64,000 nucleotides of DNA from contig NZ_JACZFS010000047.1 of the NCBI RefSeq assembly GCF_014904795.1, positions 105,844 through 169,843 of the forward strand, in the 5' to 3' direction. Shown piece after piece: positions 9,319 through 17,842 of the stretch. Source of the stretch: Nisaea nitritireducens (GTDB lineage Bacteria; Pseudomonadota; Alphaproteobacteria; Thalassobaculales; Thalassobaculaceae). A model generated the notes under the pieces. The model did no database searches, was not told the origin of the DNA, and saw only the letters and a program-made list of their open reading frames with translations. Position 1 is the stretch's first letter. Each line of letters begins with the position of its first letter. The position numbers and the translations under genes are program-made.

Positions 9319-10413
9319 TCAACCATCCTCAAGGTGAAGCAGACTGGCGCAGCCGAGCAGCGCGGTCACGGTCGCCGGTGTCCAGGCGGCAAGCACTTCC
9401 GGAATCCGGGCGGACAATCCCAGAGCGAAAACCAGATCGGACGCGAAATAAAGAAAGAATCCGGTGAACAGGCCGGCGCTGACCCAGACCATGGTGCCGC
9501 CGCGCCGGGTCAGACGGAGCGAAAAGGTCGCCGCAATCAGGACCATCGCGCAGAGCAGCAGCGGCGAGGCGAGCAGGGCATGCCAGTAGAGCCTGTGCCG
9601 CACAGCCGAAAAGCCTGCGCTCTCCAGAATCGAGATGAATTTCGGCAACTCCCAGAAGGACATGGTCTCCGGAGGGGAGAAGCTATCCTGAATGTTCTCG
9701 AGCGTAAGCGCGGTTGGAAGACGGTATACCCCGCGAGTGTCCGGAATGGCGTTCTTTGTGGTCAGAATGACGTTGTTCATCTGCCAGAAGCCGGATTGCA
9801 GTGTTGCTTCTGCTGCGTCGACCCTGGCTTCGAAATTGTCCTCGCCTTCAAAGAACAGAACGGTCAGGCCGGAGAGGCTGGCTCCGTCCGATGCCACGCC
9901 CGTGGCGTGCAGCACGAAATGGCCTGTGCTGGTCTGCTCCCGGAGCCACAGACCGCCATCTGTCAGCGCCATGAAGTTTCCCTTATCTCGCAGGATCTTG
10001 TTCTCGAGCGCTTCGTATTTGGCGGTCATCACGGAAGCGACCGGATTGAAGACGGTGATCTTGAAGACCCCGATAAGGAACGCAATCATCAGGGCAGGCA
10101 GCAGGAACTGCCAGACTGAAACCCCTGCCGCGCGGGCCACCACAAGTTCGTTCGAACGCGTCATCCGGGTAAAGGCCAGCATGGCGCCGAACAGGGTGGC
10201 GAAGGGCAGAATGGTCTGCCCCATCTGGGGGGCTTTCAGTGCGGCCATCTGCAGCATCAGGGTCAGGGTCGCAAGCTCCTTGTCAGAGCCACGTCGCAGT
10301 AACTCGATGGCATCAAGCAGGTAAACAATCCCCATGATCGCGAGGAAGGTGCCGAGTACCCAAAACAGGAACTGTTTGCCGAAATAGAGTGAGAGCGTAC
10401 CTGACCACTTCAT
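9319..10413 (-). CDS. lptG: LPS export ABC transporter permease LptG
   Basis: 364 residues, YjgP/YjgQ family. It has an N-terminal transmembrane hairpin (LYFGKQFLFWVLGTFLAIMG), further helices to about residue 120, a central periplasmic beta-jellyroll (about 130-260), and three C-terminal helices. LptF and LptG form the inner-membrane channel that, with LptB ATPase, extracts LPS and hands it to LptC/LptA. The ATG overlaps the lptF stop as ATGA, a sign of tight coupling. LptB, LptA and LptC are not in this window. Confidence 0.95.
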   Translation of the reverse strand: MKWSGTLSLYFGKQFLFWVLGTFLAIMGIVYLLDAIELLRRGSDKELATLTLMLQMAALKAPQMGQTILPFATLFGAMLAFTRMTRSNELVVARAAGVSVWQFLLPALMIAFLIGVFKITVFNPVASVMTAKYEALENKILRDKGNFMALTDGGLWLREQTSTGHFVLHATGVASDGASLSGLTVLFFEGEDNFEARVDAAEATLQSGFWQMNNVILTTKNAIPDTRGVYRLPTALTLENIQDSFSPPETMSFWELPKFISILESAGFSAVRHRLYWHALLASPLLLCAMVLIAATFSLRLTRRGGTMVWVSAGLFTGFFLYFASDLVFALGLSARIPEVLAAWTPATVTALLGCASLLHLEDG

Positions 10414-11534
10414 GCGGGCGTTCCCTCGACGGGGCTCTCGGGCGCTCTCGGGCGGCGCAACTTCTGACGGGCGAGAATGACCAGGCAGATCAGGATTGGC
10501 GCAATCGCGCTGCCATACATCAGCGGCAGCAATCCGAACTCTTTGGCGGCCGCGTATTTCGAGCCGAGAACGGCTGCCTGTACCAGGCCGACCAACAGGA
10601 TCGCGACAATCAGACGGCGGCTCTGTCCCCGGCGGGAAAATTCACCTTTGAGAATGACGACCAGCCCGATCAGCGGCAAGGCGAGACCGAGCAGGGGAGT
10701 GATAAGCCTGCTGTGCCCCTCGGCCCTGTATTTGGTGAAGTTGCGGGGCTGGGTGATCTGCTCCGTTGGGTTCAGAAGATCATCTACGAAAAGCTCGTTC
10801 TGATCGCGCGCGGTACGTTGCGCGGCATCGCCGATACCGCCGAGATCAACCGTGTAACGGTCGAAATAGAGAATGTTTATCCGGCCGGTCGCATTGTCGC
10901 GTGCTTGCCGGTTTCCGTTGACCATCAGCACCTTTGGATCCTTGCCATCGAGGATCAGGGCGCCGCGTTCGGCCAGCAGGGTGATCGATTCATTCTCTTC
11001 ACGGTCGTCCTGAACGATGATTCCGGCGAGTTGCCCGTCCGGCTGGCGGGCGCGCACGAAAACCGTCACATCGTTGCTTATCGAGTTGAAGACGCCTTCG
11101 CGCAGCAGGACGTTGGTATAATTGTGCCGGATCTGGAATTGCAGCTCCTTGAAGCCCCGGTAGGAGACCGGGACCAGGTAAAGGCTGAGCAGATAGCCGA
11201 GCAGAGTGACGATGATGGAAACGATTATAGCCGGGCGGGCGAGCCCCATCGGCCCGAGGCCGGACGCGGTGAGCACCACCAGTTCGCGGTCGCTCGCCAT
11301 CCGGCTATAGACAAACATTGTCGCGGCGAAACAGGCGATGGGCAGCACCAGCGAAAGCCAGGTCGGCATCAGCAGTACCGTGAAATAGATGAATGTCGCG
11401 AGCGGCAGGCCCCGGTTCACGATCATGTCGATGAAACGCAGGGACTGGCTCAGCCAGATGACGCAGGTCAGCGAGACCACAACGATGATCATCGCGGCCA
11501 CTATCTGGCGAATGACGTAGCGGTCGATCCTCAT
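10410..11534 (-). CDS. lptF: LPS export ABC transporter permease LptF
   Basis: 374 residues from the ATG at 11534 (MRIDRYVIRQIVAAMIIVVV). The frame is open to 11621 but the extra 29 residues are charged and unlike the family. Layout matches LptG: N-terminal helices, periplasmic jellyroll (about 130-270), and a C-terminal helical bundle containing HSRLITPLLGLALPLIGLV. First gene of the minus-strand envelope operon, with a candidate promoter 60-90 nt upstream. It is the heterodimer partner of LptG. Confidence 0.95.
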   Translation of the reverse strand: MRIDRYVIRQIVAAMIIVVVSLTCVIWLSQSLRFIDMIVNRGLPLATFIYFTVLLMPTWLSLVLPIACFAATMFVYSRMASDRELVVLTASGLGPMGLARPAIIVSIIVTLLGYLLSLYLVPVSYRGFKELQFQIRHNYTNVLLREGVFNSISNDVTVFVRARQPDGQLAGIIVQDDREENESITLLAERGALILDGKDPKVLMVNGNRQARDNATGRINILYFDRYTVDLGGIGDAAQRTARDQNELFVDDLLNPTEQITQPRNFTKYRAEGHSRLITPLLGLALPLIGLVVILKGEFSRRGQSRRLIVAILLVGLVQAAVLGSKYAAAKEFGLLPLMYGSAIAPILICLVILARQKLRRPRAPESPVEGTPA

Positions 11535-11593
11535 GATCCCGTTTGGCTGGTCGTGCCCAGGCGGGTTCTTGCGCAACCCGCGTCGAAAGGCGC

Positions 11594-11621
11594 ATGATAG
11601 CGATGTTTCAAGTGTTTCCAA
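11594..11621 (-). promoter_or_regulatory. candidate promoter of the lptF operon
   Basis: On the minus strand TTGGAA (11621-11616), a 16-nt spacer and TATCAT (11599-11594) lie about 60 nt upstream of the lptF ATG, in the gap shared with divergent pepA. Inferred from hexamer match only. Confidence 0.4.
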
Positions 11622-11774
11622 TCACGAACTTAATCAGGATGTGAGCAGCACAGGTTCGTTACCCGCGCATGCAGGGCTATCCGGCGGCACAGCGCCCGCG
11701 GAAGTCTTCCGGTCGGCACACCAGGCACGTATGCGCCTGATCGGCGCGAGCCTTTGCTCAGAGGGAGAATCGGA

Positions 11775-13262
11775 ATGAAAATAGGTTTTCAGAAACTGGC
11801 CTTGCCGACCAAGGGCGCGGTCGTCGTCGGTGTCATGGAAGGCTGCGTTCTGCTGCCGCTCGGCACCGCACTTGACGAGCAGCTCGGCGGCCTGCTGTCG
11901 CGGGCAATGAAGGCCAACAAGTTCACTGGCAAGCCGAACCAGACGCTCTCCGTGTTCGGAGAGACGGGTACGGTTCTTCTGTACGGCCTTGGCGACGGTA
12001 GCAAGATCGACGAGCTTTGGTCCGAGAATGCCGGTGGCTCCATCGTCGGAGCTCTGCTTGGCACGGGCGACAAGGAAGCGGCTGTGCTGTTCGAGCCGCA
12101 TGGTGCTGATGGCACGGCAGATGAAGGCGCTGCGGCACGAGCCGCCCGGCTGGCCTTTGGTGGCCTGCTGCGCACCTACCGTTTCGACAAGTACAAGACC
12201 AAGCAGAAAAAGGAAGACCTGCCGGTTCTGCAAAAGCTGACGGTTCTGACCGATGAGGCGACAGCGGCGAAGAAGGCTTTTGCCGGGCTGAATGCCGTCG
12301 CGGACGGTGTCTTCATGGCCCGTGATCTGGTGAGCGAACCGGCGAATGTGCTCTATCCGGTTTCCTACGCAAAGCGCTGTCAGGAACTCGAGGATCTCGG
12401 CGTGAAGATCGAGGTGCTGGACGAGAAGCAGATGACGAAGCTCGGCATGGGCGCGCTGCTTGGCGTTGGTCAGGGCTCCGAGCGCGAGAGCCGGATCGTC
12501 ATCATGCGCTGGGAAGGTGGGCCGAAGAAGCAGCAGCCGATTGCCTTTGTTGGCAAGGGTGTCTGTTTCGACACCGGCGGTATTTCCCTGAAGCCTGCCG
12601 GCGGCATGGAAGACATGAAGTGGGACATGGGCGGCTCGGCCACGGTCGTTGGCCTGATGAAGGCGCTGGCCGGGCGGAAGGCGAAGGCCAATGTCATTGG
12701 CATCGTCGGCCTGGTCGAGAACATGCCGGACGGTAATGCCCAGCGGCCGGGCGATGTGGTCACCTCCATGTCGGGGCAAACCATCGAGATTATCAATACG
12801 GATGCTGAAGGCCGGCTCGTCCTGGCGGATGTGCTCTGGTACACGCAGGATCGGTTCAAGCCGCAATTCATGCTCGATCTCGCCACCCTGACCGGCGCCA
12901 TGATGGTCGCCCTCGGCCAGGTCAATTGCGGGTATTTCTCGAACAATGACGAACTCGTCGAGAAACTCGAGGCTGCAGGCAAGATGTCCGGCGAGAAGAT
13001 CTGGCGGATGCCGCTTGGCGACGAATACAACAAGATGATGGACAGCGACATCGCCGACATGAAGAACGCCGGCGCGCGCTGGGGCGGCAGCATCACGGCA
13101 GCCTGTTTCCTGGAGCGGTTCGTCAACGATCTGCCTTGGGTGCACATGGACATTGCCGGCATGGCTTGGTCCTCCAAGGCATCCGCGACAGTGCCGAAGG
13201 GCGGTACCGGCTGGGGCGTGCGGCTGCTGAACGATCTGGTGCAGGCCAACTACGAATCCTGA
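11775..13262 (+). CDS. pepA: leucyl aminopeptidase (M17 family)
   Basis: 495 residues. PepA is a cytosolic hexameric di-metal aminopeptidase that releases N-terminal residues from peptides. The signature NTDAEGRLVLADVLWY and the metal/catalytic stretch GKGVCFDTGGISLKP...DMGGSATVVGLMKAL are both present. The N-terminal third is the less conserved macro-like domain. The ATG at 11775 (MKIGFQKLAL) follows the purine-rich GAGGGAGAATCGG, and is preferred over a TTG seven codons upstream. It is followed by holC with a 20-nt gap, the pepA-holC pairing common in proteobacteria. Confidence 0.95.
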   Translation: MKIGFQKLALPTKGAVVVGVMEGCVLLPLGTALDEQLGGLLSRAMKANKFTGKPNQTLSVFGETGTVLLYGLGDGSKIDELWSENAGGSIVGALLGTGDKEAAVLFEPHGADGTADEGAAARAARLAFGGLLRTYRFDKYKTKQKKEDLPVLQKLTVLTDEATAAKKAFAGLNAVADGVFMARDLVSEPANVLYPVSYAKRCQELEDLGVKIEVLDEKQMTKLGMGALLGVGQGSERESRIVIMRWEGGPKKQQPIAFVGKGVCFDTGGISLKPAGGMEDMKWDMGGSATVVGLMKALAGRKAKANVIGIVGLVENMPDGNAQRPGDVVTSMSGQTIEIINTDAEGRLVLADVLWYTQDRFKPQFMLDLATLTGAMMVALGQVNCGYFSNNDELVEKLEAAGKMSGEKIWRMPLGDEYNKMMDSDIADMKNAGARWGGSITAACFLERFVNDLPWVHMDIAGMAWSSKASATVPKGGTGWGVRLLNDLVQANYES

Positions 13263-13282
13263 CCGGAACAGCGCTCCTTGTG

Positions 13283-13732
13283 ATGACAGACATCAACTTC
13301 TACCATCTGACGGCGCGTCCCTTGGAATGGGCTCTACCGAAGCTGCTTGAAAAGTCGCTTCAGGCGGAGGCCCGCGTCGTCGTGATTGCGTCGAGCGAGG
13401 AGCGCGTCGCCGACCTTAATGCCCATCTCTGGGCGTTCGATCAGGATAGCTGGCTGCCCCATGGCAGCGAAAAGGACGGGAATGCGGAGCTGCAGCCGAT
13501 CTGGCTGACAGTTGCAGACGAGAACCCGAACGAGGCGTGCTTTCTGTTTCTGACGGATGGCGCGACTTCGGAGCATGTGAGCGATTACGAACGCGTGTTC
13601 GAGCTGTTTGACGGCCGCAACGATGAGGCGGTGAAGGCGGCGCGGGCACGCTGGAAGGACTACAAGGCCGCCGGTCATACGCTCGCCTATTGGCGGCAGA
13701 CCGAGAGCGGCGGTTGGGAGAAGGCCGGCTGA
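13283..13732 (+). CDS. holC: DNA polymerase III subunit chi
   Basis: 149 residues beginning MTDINFYHLTARPLEWALPKLLEKSL, the usual HolC opening. Chi belongs to the clamp-loader complex and contacts single-stranded-DNA-binding protein. Visible family traits are the SFLPHG-like segment SWLPHGSEKDG (about residues 55-65), PIWLT, and FDGRNDEAVKAARARWKDYKAAGHTLAYWRQ at the C terminus. The position directly behind pepA supports the call. Confidence 0.92.
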   Translation: MTDINFYHLTARPLEWALPKLLEKSLQAEARVVVIASSEERVADLNAHLWAFDQDSWLPHGSEKDGNAELQPIWLTVADENPNEACFLFLTDGATSEHVSDYERVFELFDGRNDEAVKAARARWKDYKAAGHTLAYWRQTESGGWEKAG

Positions 13733-13773
13733 GTGCGGGTCTTGGATGAGATAAGCGAACCCTGGAGCAACAG

Positions 13774-14991
13774 GTGAAATACGATTTCGATCAGGAGATC
13801 CGGCGCACCGGAACCAATTCGGTCAAATGGCAGATCTATTGGCGCGGCGACAAGCGCGAGCTTTGGGAAGGTACGGACCCCGACCTTGGCGCCGATCGGA
13901 CTCTTCCGATGTGGGTGGCCGACATGGATTTCCCGATCGCCGAGCCGATCCGCGAAGCCATGCGGAAGCGCATCGATCATCCGATCTTCGGTTATGTGGT
14001 TCGCACGCCTGATTATAACGAGGCGATTACCGGCTGGATGGAGCGCCGCCACGGCTGGAAGGTCGATCCGGAATGGATCGTCAACACGCCTGGCGTGGTT
14101 CCGGCCCTGAACCTGCTGGTCAGGGCTCTGACCGAGCCAGGCGACAAGGTGCTGATCCAGCGCCCGGTTTATTATCCCTTCACCTACGCCATCGAGAATA
14201 ACGGGCGCGAAGTCGTCTCCAACTCGCTGGTGATGGAGAACGGCGTCTACCGGATGGATTTCGACGATCTCGAAGCCAAGACGGCGGATCCGAAGGTGAA
14301 ACTTTGCGTTTTCTGCAGCCCGCACAACCCGGTCGGCCGGGTCTGGACCGCCGAAGAGCTGAAGCGCTTTGGCGAGATCTGCAAGAAGAACGGTGTGGTC
14401 GTCATCGCCGACGAAATCCATGGCGATCTGATGTTGAACGGCTCCACCTTCGTGCCGTTCGGCACGCTCGGCGCTGACATGATGGACAATGCGGTTGTCT
14501 GCACCGCGCCGTCGAAGACCTTCAACCTGGCCGGTCTGCACACGTCCAACATGATCGTCTCGAACGAGGCGCATCGGAAGGCGCTGAACAAGGAAATCGC
14601 CGCCTCCGGCATTGGCGGCATGAACAGCTTCGGCCTGGTTGCCACCATGGCGGCCTATAACGAAGGTGAGGAATGGCTGGCCCAGGTGCTCGATTACCTG
14701 AGCGAGAATGCCAATTATCTCGAAAGCTTCGTGGCAGAGCGTATTCCGGAGATCAAGGTGATCCACCCGGAAGGCACCTATCTGGTCTGGCTCGATTGCC
14801 GGGGGCTTGGTCTCGACAAGCTGGAGCTTGAAGCCCTGATGCATGAAGAGGCGAAAGTCCTGTTCGACGAGGGCTATGTCTTCGGCGTGGAAGGCGAGGG
14901 TTTCGAGCGCATCAATATCGCTTGCCCGCGCTCTATCCTGACCGATGCGTTGGAGCGGATCGAGGCGGCGGTGGCGAAACGCCGCGCCTGA
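13774..14991 (+). CDS. MalY/PatB-type PLP-dependent C-S beta-lyase (cystathionine beta-lyase class)
   Basis: 405 residues with a GTG start preceded by GGAG at a suitable distance. It is a fold-type I aminotransferase. The opening KWQIYW...LPMWVADMDFPIAEPI is the PatB/MalY hallmark. Other landmarks are NTPGVVPAL, FCSPHNPVGRVW, IADEIHGDL, and TAPSKTFNLAGLH, where K248 should form the Schiff base with PLP. The likely reaction is cleavage of the C-S bond of cystathionine or other cysteine S-conjugates to pyruvate, ammonia and a thiol. Substrate cannot be decided from sequence. It stands alone between holC and ndk. Confidence 0.88.
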   Translation: MKYDFDQEIRRTGTNSVKWQIYWRGDKRELWEGTDPDLGADRTLPMWVADMDFPIAEPIREAMRKRIDHPIFGYVVRTPDYNEAITGWMERRHGWKVDPEWIVNTPGVVPALNLLVRALTEPGDKVLIQRPVYYPFTYAIENNGREVVSNSLVMENGVYRMDFDDLEAKTADPKVKLCVFCSPHNPVGRVWTAEELKRFGEICKKNGVVVIADEIHGDLMLNGSTFVPFGTLGADMMDNAVVCTAPSKTFNLAGLHTSNMIVSNEAHRKALNKEIAASGIGGMNSFGLVATMAAYNEGEEWLAQVLDYLSENANYLESFVAERIPEIKVIHPEGTYLVWLDCRGLGLDKLELEALMHEEAKVLFDEGYVFGVEGEGFERINIACPRSILTDALERIEAAVAKRRA

Positions 14992-15039
14992 TCAAGCTTT
15001 TGGAGTAAGTGTTCGGGGCGAGGCAGGTCATCGCGTGGC

Positions 15040-15068
15040 TTGCCCCGTTCCGCGCGCACCGCTATAAG
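15040..15068 (+). promoter_or_regulatory. candidate promoter of ndk
   Basis: TTGCCC (15040-15045), a 17-nt spacer and TATAAG (15063-15068) lie about 90 nt upstream of the ndk ATG. A short GC hairpin (GGGCGC-TTTT-GCGCCC, near 15078-15093) follows in the presumed leader. Confidence 0.45.
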
Positions 15069-15160
15069 GCGCGCGCCGGGCGCTTTTGCGCCCGCTTAGC
15101 TTTTTCAAACGCATCGCGCGGATGGCTCCAGCCGTCCAGCGGAACCAGAAGAGAGATACA

Positions 15161-15583
15161 ATGGCCATTCAGCGCACTTTCTCCATCATCAAGCCGGACG
15201 CGACCGAGCGGAACCTGACCGGTGGCGTCAACAAAATGATCGAAGAAGCGGGCCTGCGCATTGTCGCGCAGAAGCGCATCCAGATGACGCAGGCTCAGGC
15301 CGAAACCTTCTACGCCGTTCACAGCGAGCGCCCGTTCTTCGGTGAGCTGGTTGAGTTCATGATCTCCGCACCGGTCGTCGTGCAGGTTCTGGAAGGCGAA
15401 AACGCGATCGCTACCTACCGCGACGTGATGGGCGCCACCAACCCGGCCGAAGCCGCCGAAGGCACCATCCGGAAGGCATATGCCAAGTCCATCGGTGAAA
15501 ACACCGTGCACGGTTCCGACGCTCCGGAAACCGCCGCGATCGAGATCGCGCAGTTCTTCAGCGGCAACGAAATCGTCGGCTGA
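15161..15583 (+). CDS. ndk: nucleoside diphosphate kinase
   Basis: 140 residues, the normal Ndk length. The enzyme moves the gamma phosphate of ATP to nucleoside diphosphates through a phospho-histidine, here H117 in ENTVHGSD. Other conserved segments are [20 protein letters not shown] and [10 protein letters not shown] took the ATG at 15161 ([14 protein letters not shown]), which follows GAGAGA; the in-frame upstream extension is not family-like. A strong terminator follows 18 nt after the stop. Confidence 0.97.
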   Translation: MAIQRTFSIIKPDATERNLTGGVNKMIEEAGLRIVAQKRIQMTQAQAETFYAVHSERPFFGELVEFMISAPVVVQVLEGENAIATYRDVMGATNPAEAAEGTIRKAYAKSIGENTVHGSDAPETAAIEIAQFFSGNEIVG

Positions 15584-15601
15584 ACCACTGCTGCCGAATA
15601 G

Positions 15602-15633
15602 AAAAAGGGCCGGTCAGATGACCGGCCCTTTTT
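15602..15633. terminator. bidirectional intrinsic terminator, ndk / oxidase subunit IV
   Basis: A near-perfect palindrome: A5 then GGGCCGGTCA (15607-15616), a two-base centre, then TGACCGGCCC followed by T5. It serves ndk on the plus strand and the small oxidase gene on the minus strand. Confidence 0.92.
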
Positions 15634-15668
15634 GATTCCGCCTTGCGGCTGGTTTGACCTGTTGCCGG

Positions 15669-15806
15669 TCAGACCAGGAAGATGGCCATCAGAATCAGCA
15701 GAACGACGACGCCTATGGTCGACCATTTCAGCATGCCGATGAACCACTCGTAGTTACTCTTGTATTCCGGATAATTGCTGTCCGTGGATCCGTTGCTCGC
15801 AGCCAT
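15669..15806 (-). CDS. aa3-type cytochrome c oxidase subunit IV (45-residue micro-gene)
   Basis: Translating the minus strand from the ATG at 15806 gives 45 residues, starting MAASNGSTDSNYPEYKSNYE and ending in one transmembrane helix (STIGVVVLLILMAIFLV). A clean GGAGG lies 5-9 nt upstream. Length, the soluble N terminus with a YxxHxxTY-like aromatic pattern, and the single C-terminal helix match the small bacterial aa3 oxidase subunit IV family (COX4_pro_2 type), which sits beside the catalytic subunit in the cytoplasmic membrane. No other oxidase gene is nearby. It is easily missed because of its size. Confidence 0.8.
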   Translation of the reverse strand: MAASNGSTDSNYPEYKSNYEWFIGMLKWSTIGVVVLLILMAIFLV

Positions 15807-15900
15807 ATCGCCTCCGTAGGGATGTCGTGCCGGGCTGAACCCGGTTCGTAACTTAAGAAACTGTATAATTCAGCCGGCCCGGGGCGCCAAGCCTCTATCG

Positions 15901-16569
15901 TCAGTCGGCTTGCTCCGGTGCCGGGTTTAGCAGTGCGGCATCCGGCGGCGTTGCGCCGTCAAGGAACACGCGCTCACCCTCGATCCGTACCCGCCGTTCC
16001 GCGATCCAGCGCAGGCTGGCCGGGTAGATCCGATGCTCCTGCACCAAAATCCGTGCAGCCAGCGTATCGCCGGTATCGTTCTGATGAATAGGCACCACTG
16101 CCTGCTGGATTATCGGGCCAACATCCATTTCCGGCGTAACGTAATGCACTGTGCAACCGGAGAACCGCGCGCCCGCATCGATCGCTCGCTGCTGCACGTT
16201 GAGGCCCTTGAAGGAAGGCAGCAAGGACGGGTGGATATTGATCATCCGCCCGCTCCAGTGCTCGACGAATTCCGGCGTCAGCAATCGCATGAAGCCGGCA
16301 AGGCAGATGAACTCCACGCCAGCTTCATCGAGCGCTTTCTGCATGTCGGCGTCGAATGTCGCCCGGTCGGCATAGAGCTTGTGATCGATTGCCATTGCCG
16401 GAATTCCAGCCGCCTCGGCCCGATCCAGGGCGCGGACGCCGGGACGATTCGATAGCACCAGCACGATCTCTGCCGGATGGTCTGGTGCGGCGCAGGCATC
16501 GATCAGTGCCTGCAGGTTACTGCCGCTTCCCGATACCAGAACGCCGACCTTGAGTTTTCTTTCGCTCAC
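15901..16569 (-). CDS. purN: phosphoribosylglycinamide formyltransferase
   Basis: 222 residues with a GTG start whose GTGA overlaps the purM stop. PurN transfers a formyl group from 10-formyl-THF to GAR, the third step of purine synthesis. Seen: the [18 protein letters not shown] substrate loop, the catalytic segment [14 protein letters not shown] (Asn and His), and [11 protein letters not shown] with the catalytic Asp. A 20-residue C-terminal tail beyond the usual end is Ala/Pro-rich. It forms a two-gene operon with purM. Confidence 0.96.
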   Translation of the reverse strand: MSERKLKVGVLVSGSGSNLQALIDACAAPDHPAEIVLVLSNRPGVRALDRAEAAGIPAMAIDHKLYADRATFDADMQKALDEAGVEFICLAGFMRLLTPEFVEHWSGRMINIHPSLLPSFKGLNVQQRAIDAGARFSGCTVHYVTPEMDVGPIIQQAVVPIHQNDTGDTLAARILVQEHRIYPASLRWIAERRVRIEGERVFLDGATPPDAALLNPAPEQAD

Positions 16570-17648
16570 GCGGGCCAGGTCCCAAGTCCCTGCAGTGTGA
16601 CGGACGGGGCGCCTTCTGCCCGGTCAGTCAGTATTCCGATCCGGAACACGGTCTCGCCGGCTTCGGTCAGGATTTCAGTCACCGCATCCGCCCGGTCGGC
16701 CGAAACCGTCAGGGTCATGCCGATGCCGCAATTGAAGGTCCGTGCAAGTTCCTCTGCCGGCACGCCGCCGGTTTCTGCCAGCCACTTGAAGACCGGCGGA
16801 AGTGTCCAGCTTTCGACATCAATCTCCGCAGCGAGATGTTTCGCGAAGGAACGCGGTGGATTGTCCAGCAGACCACCGCCGGTGATGTGGGCAAGGCCGG
16901 TGACACCGCCGCTTGCGAGGGCCGCGAGGCAGGATTTCACGTAGATCCGTGTCGGAGTCAGTAGCGCGTCGCCGAGGCTCTGACCTTTGGCGAAGGGAGC
17001 ATCGTCATCCCAGCCGAGACCGGAGCGGTCGACGATCCGGCGGACCAGCGAGAAGCCGTTCGAATGCACACCTGAAGCGGCGAGGCCAAGAATCACGTCG
17101 CCGGCTTCGGCACGCGGCTCCAGGATCAGGTTCTCGCGCTCGGCTGCGCCAACGGAGAATCCGGCAAGATCGAAATCGCCGTCCGTATACATGCCGGGCA
17201 TTTCCGCCGTCTCGCCACCGATCAGGGCGGCGCCTGACTGACGGCAGCCCTCAGCGATTCCGGCAACGACAGTGCGGGCCGCTTCGACATCGAGTTTGCC
17301 GGTGGCGTAGTAATCGAGGAAGAACAGCGGCTCGGCGCCCTGCACGACCAGATCGTTCACGCACATGGCAACAAGGTCCGTGCCGACGCCGGAATAGTTT
17401 CCGGTATCGATCGCGAGGCGGAGCTTTGTTCCGACGCCATCGGTCGCTGCGACGAAGACCGGATCCTTGAATCCGGCAGCTTTCGGATCGAAGACGCCAC
17501 CGAAGCCGCCGATTGCGCCATCGGCGCCCGGCCTGACCGTCGACTTGGTCAGCGGCTTGATGAAATCGATCAGCCGGTCCGCCGCATCAATGTCAACGCC
17601 CGCTTCCTTGTAGGTAAGGGGGCGGTTGGGTCTATCGGGAGCTGATAT
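16566..17648 (-). CDS. purM: phosphoribosylformylglycinamidine cyclo-ligase, apparent ATA start
   Basis: 360 residues if begun at 17648. PurM closes the imidazole ring of AIR using ATP. The homology runs without interruption from [22 protein letters not shown] through [10 protein letters not shown] and [28 protein letters not shown]. In this frame there is no ATG, GTG or TTG between the upstream in-frame TGA (near 17720) and the Met at 17366, which lies about 95 codons inside the conserved domain. The best initiation site is ATA at 17648-17646, preceded by GAGGAGGAGACC, a strong Shine-Dalgarno sequence. Function is certain; the start is inferred. See findings. Confidence 0.93.
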   Translation of the reverse strand: MSAPDRPNRPLTYKEAGVDIDAADRLIDFIKPLTKSTVRPGADGAIGGFGGVFDPKAAGFKDPVFVAATDGVGTKLRLAIDTGNYSGVGTDLVAMCVNDLVVQGAEPLFFLDYYATGKLDVEAARTVVAGIAEGCRQSGAALIGGETAEMPGMYTDGDFDLAGFSVGAAERENLILEPRAEAGDVILGLAASGVHSNGFSLVRRIVDRSGLGWDDDAPFAKGQSLGDALLTPTRIYVKSCLAALASGGVTGLAHITGGGLLDNPPRSFAKHLAAEIDVESWTLPPVFKWLAETGGVPAEELARTFNCGIGMTLTVSADRADAVTEILTEAGETVFRIGILTDRAEGAPSVTLQGLGTWPA

Positions 17649-17842
17649 GGTCTCCTCCTCAGCCTTCCGGTATAAGGGGCGGGCAGTGTCTGCAATGCCA
17701 TTGTTCTGCCCGGTTCAGGGTGTATGACGCAGGGACGTGGACCGCAAGCGTATTTGGCGGACGGCAACATAGTTCAGGGAAGATCGTGCTGATGGGTATT
17801 GGGGCTGAAAGCCGCGCGCGGGATACAGAACGGACAGCCGGA

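Noticed and set aside
17570..17770. Frameshift as explanation for the missing purM start, using an ATG at about 17698 in another frame
   Set aside because: That frame encodes no PurM-like sequence, and the proper frame is continuous with a strong ribosome site immediately before the expected N terminus.
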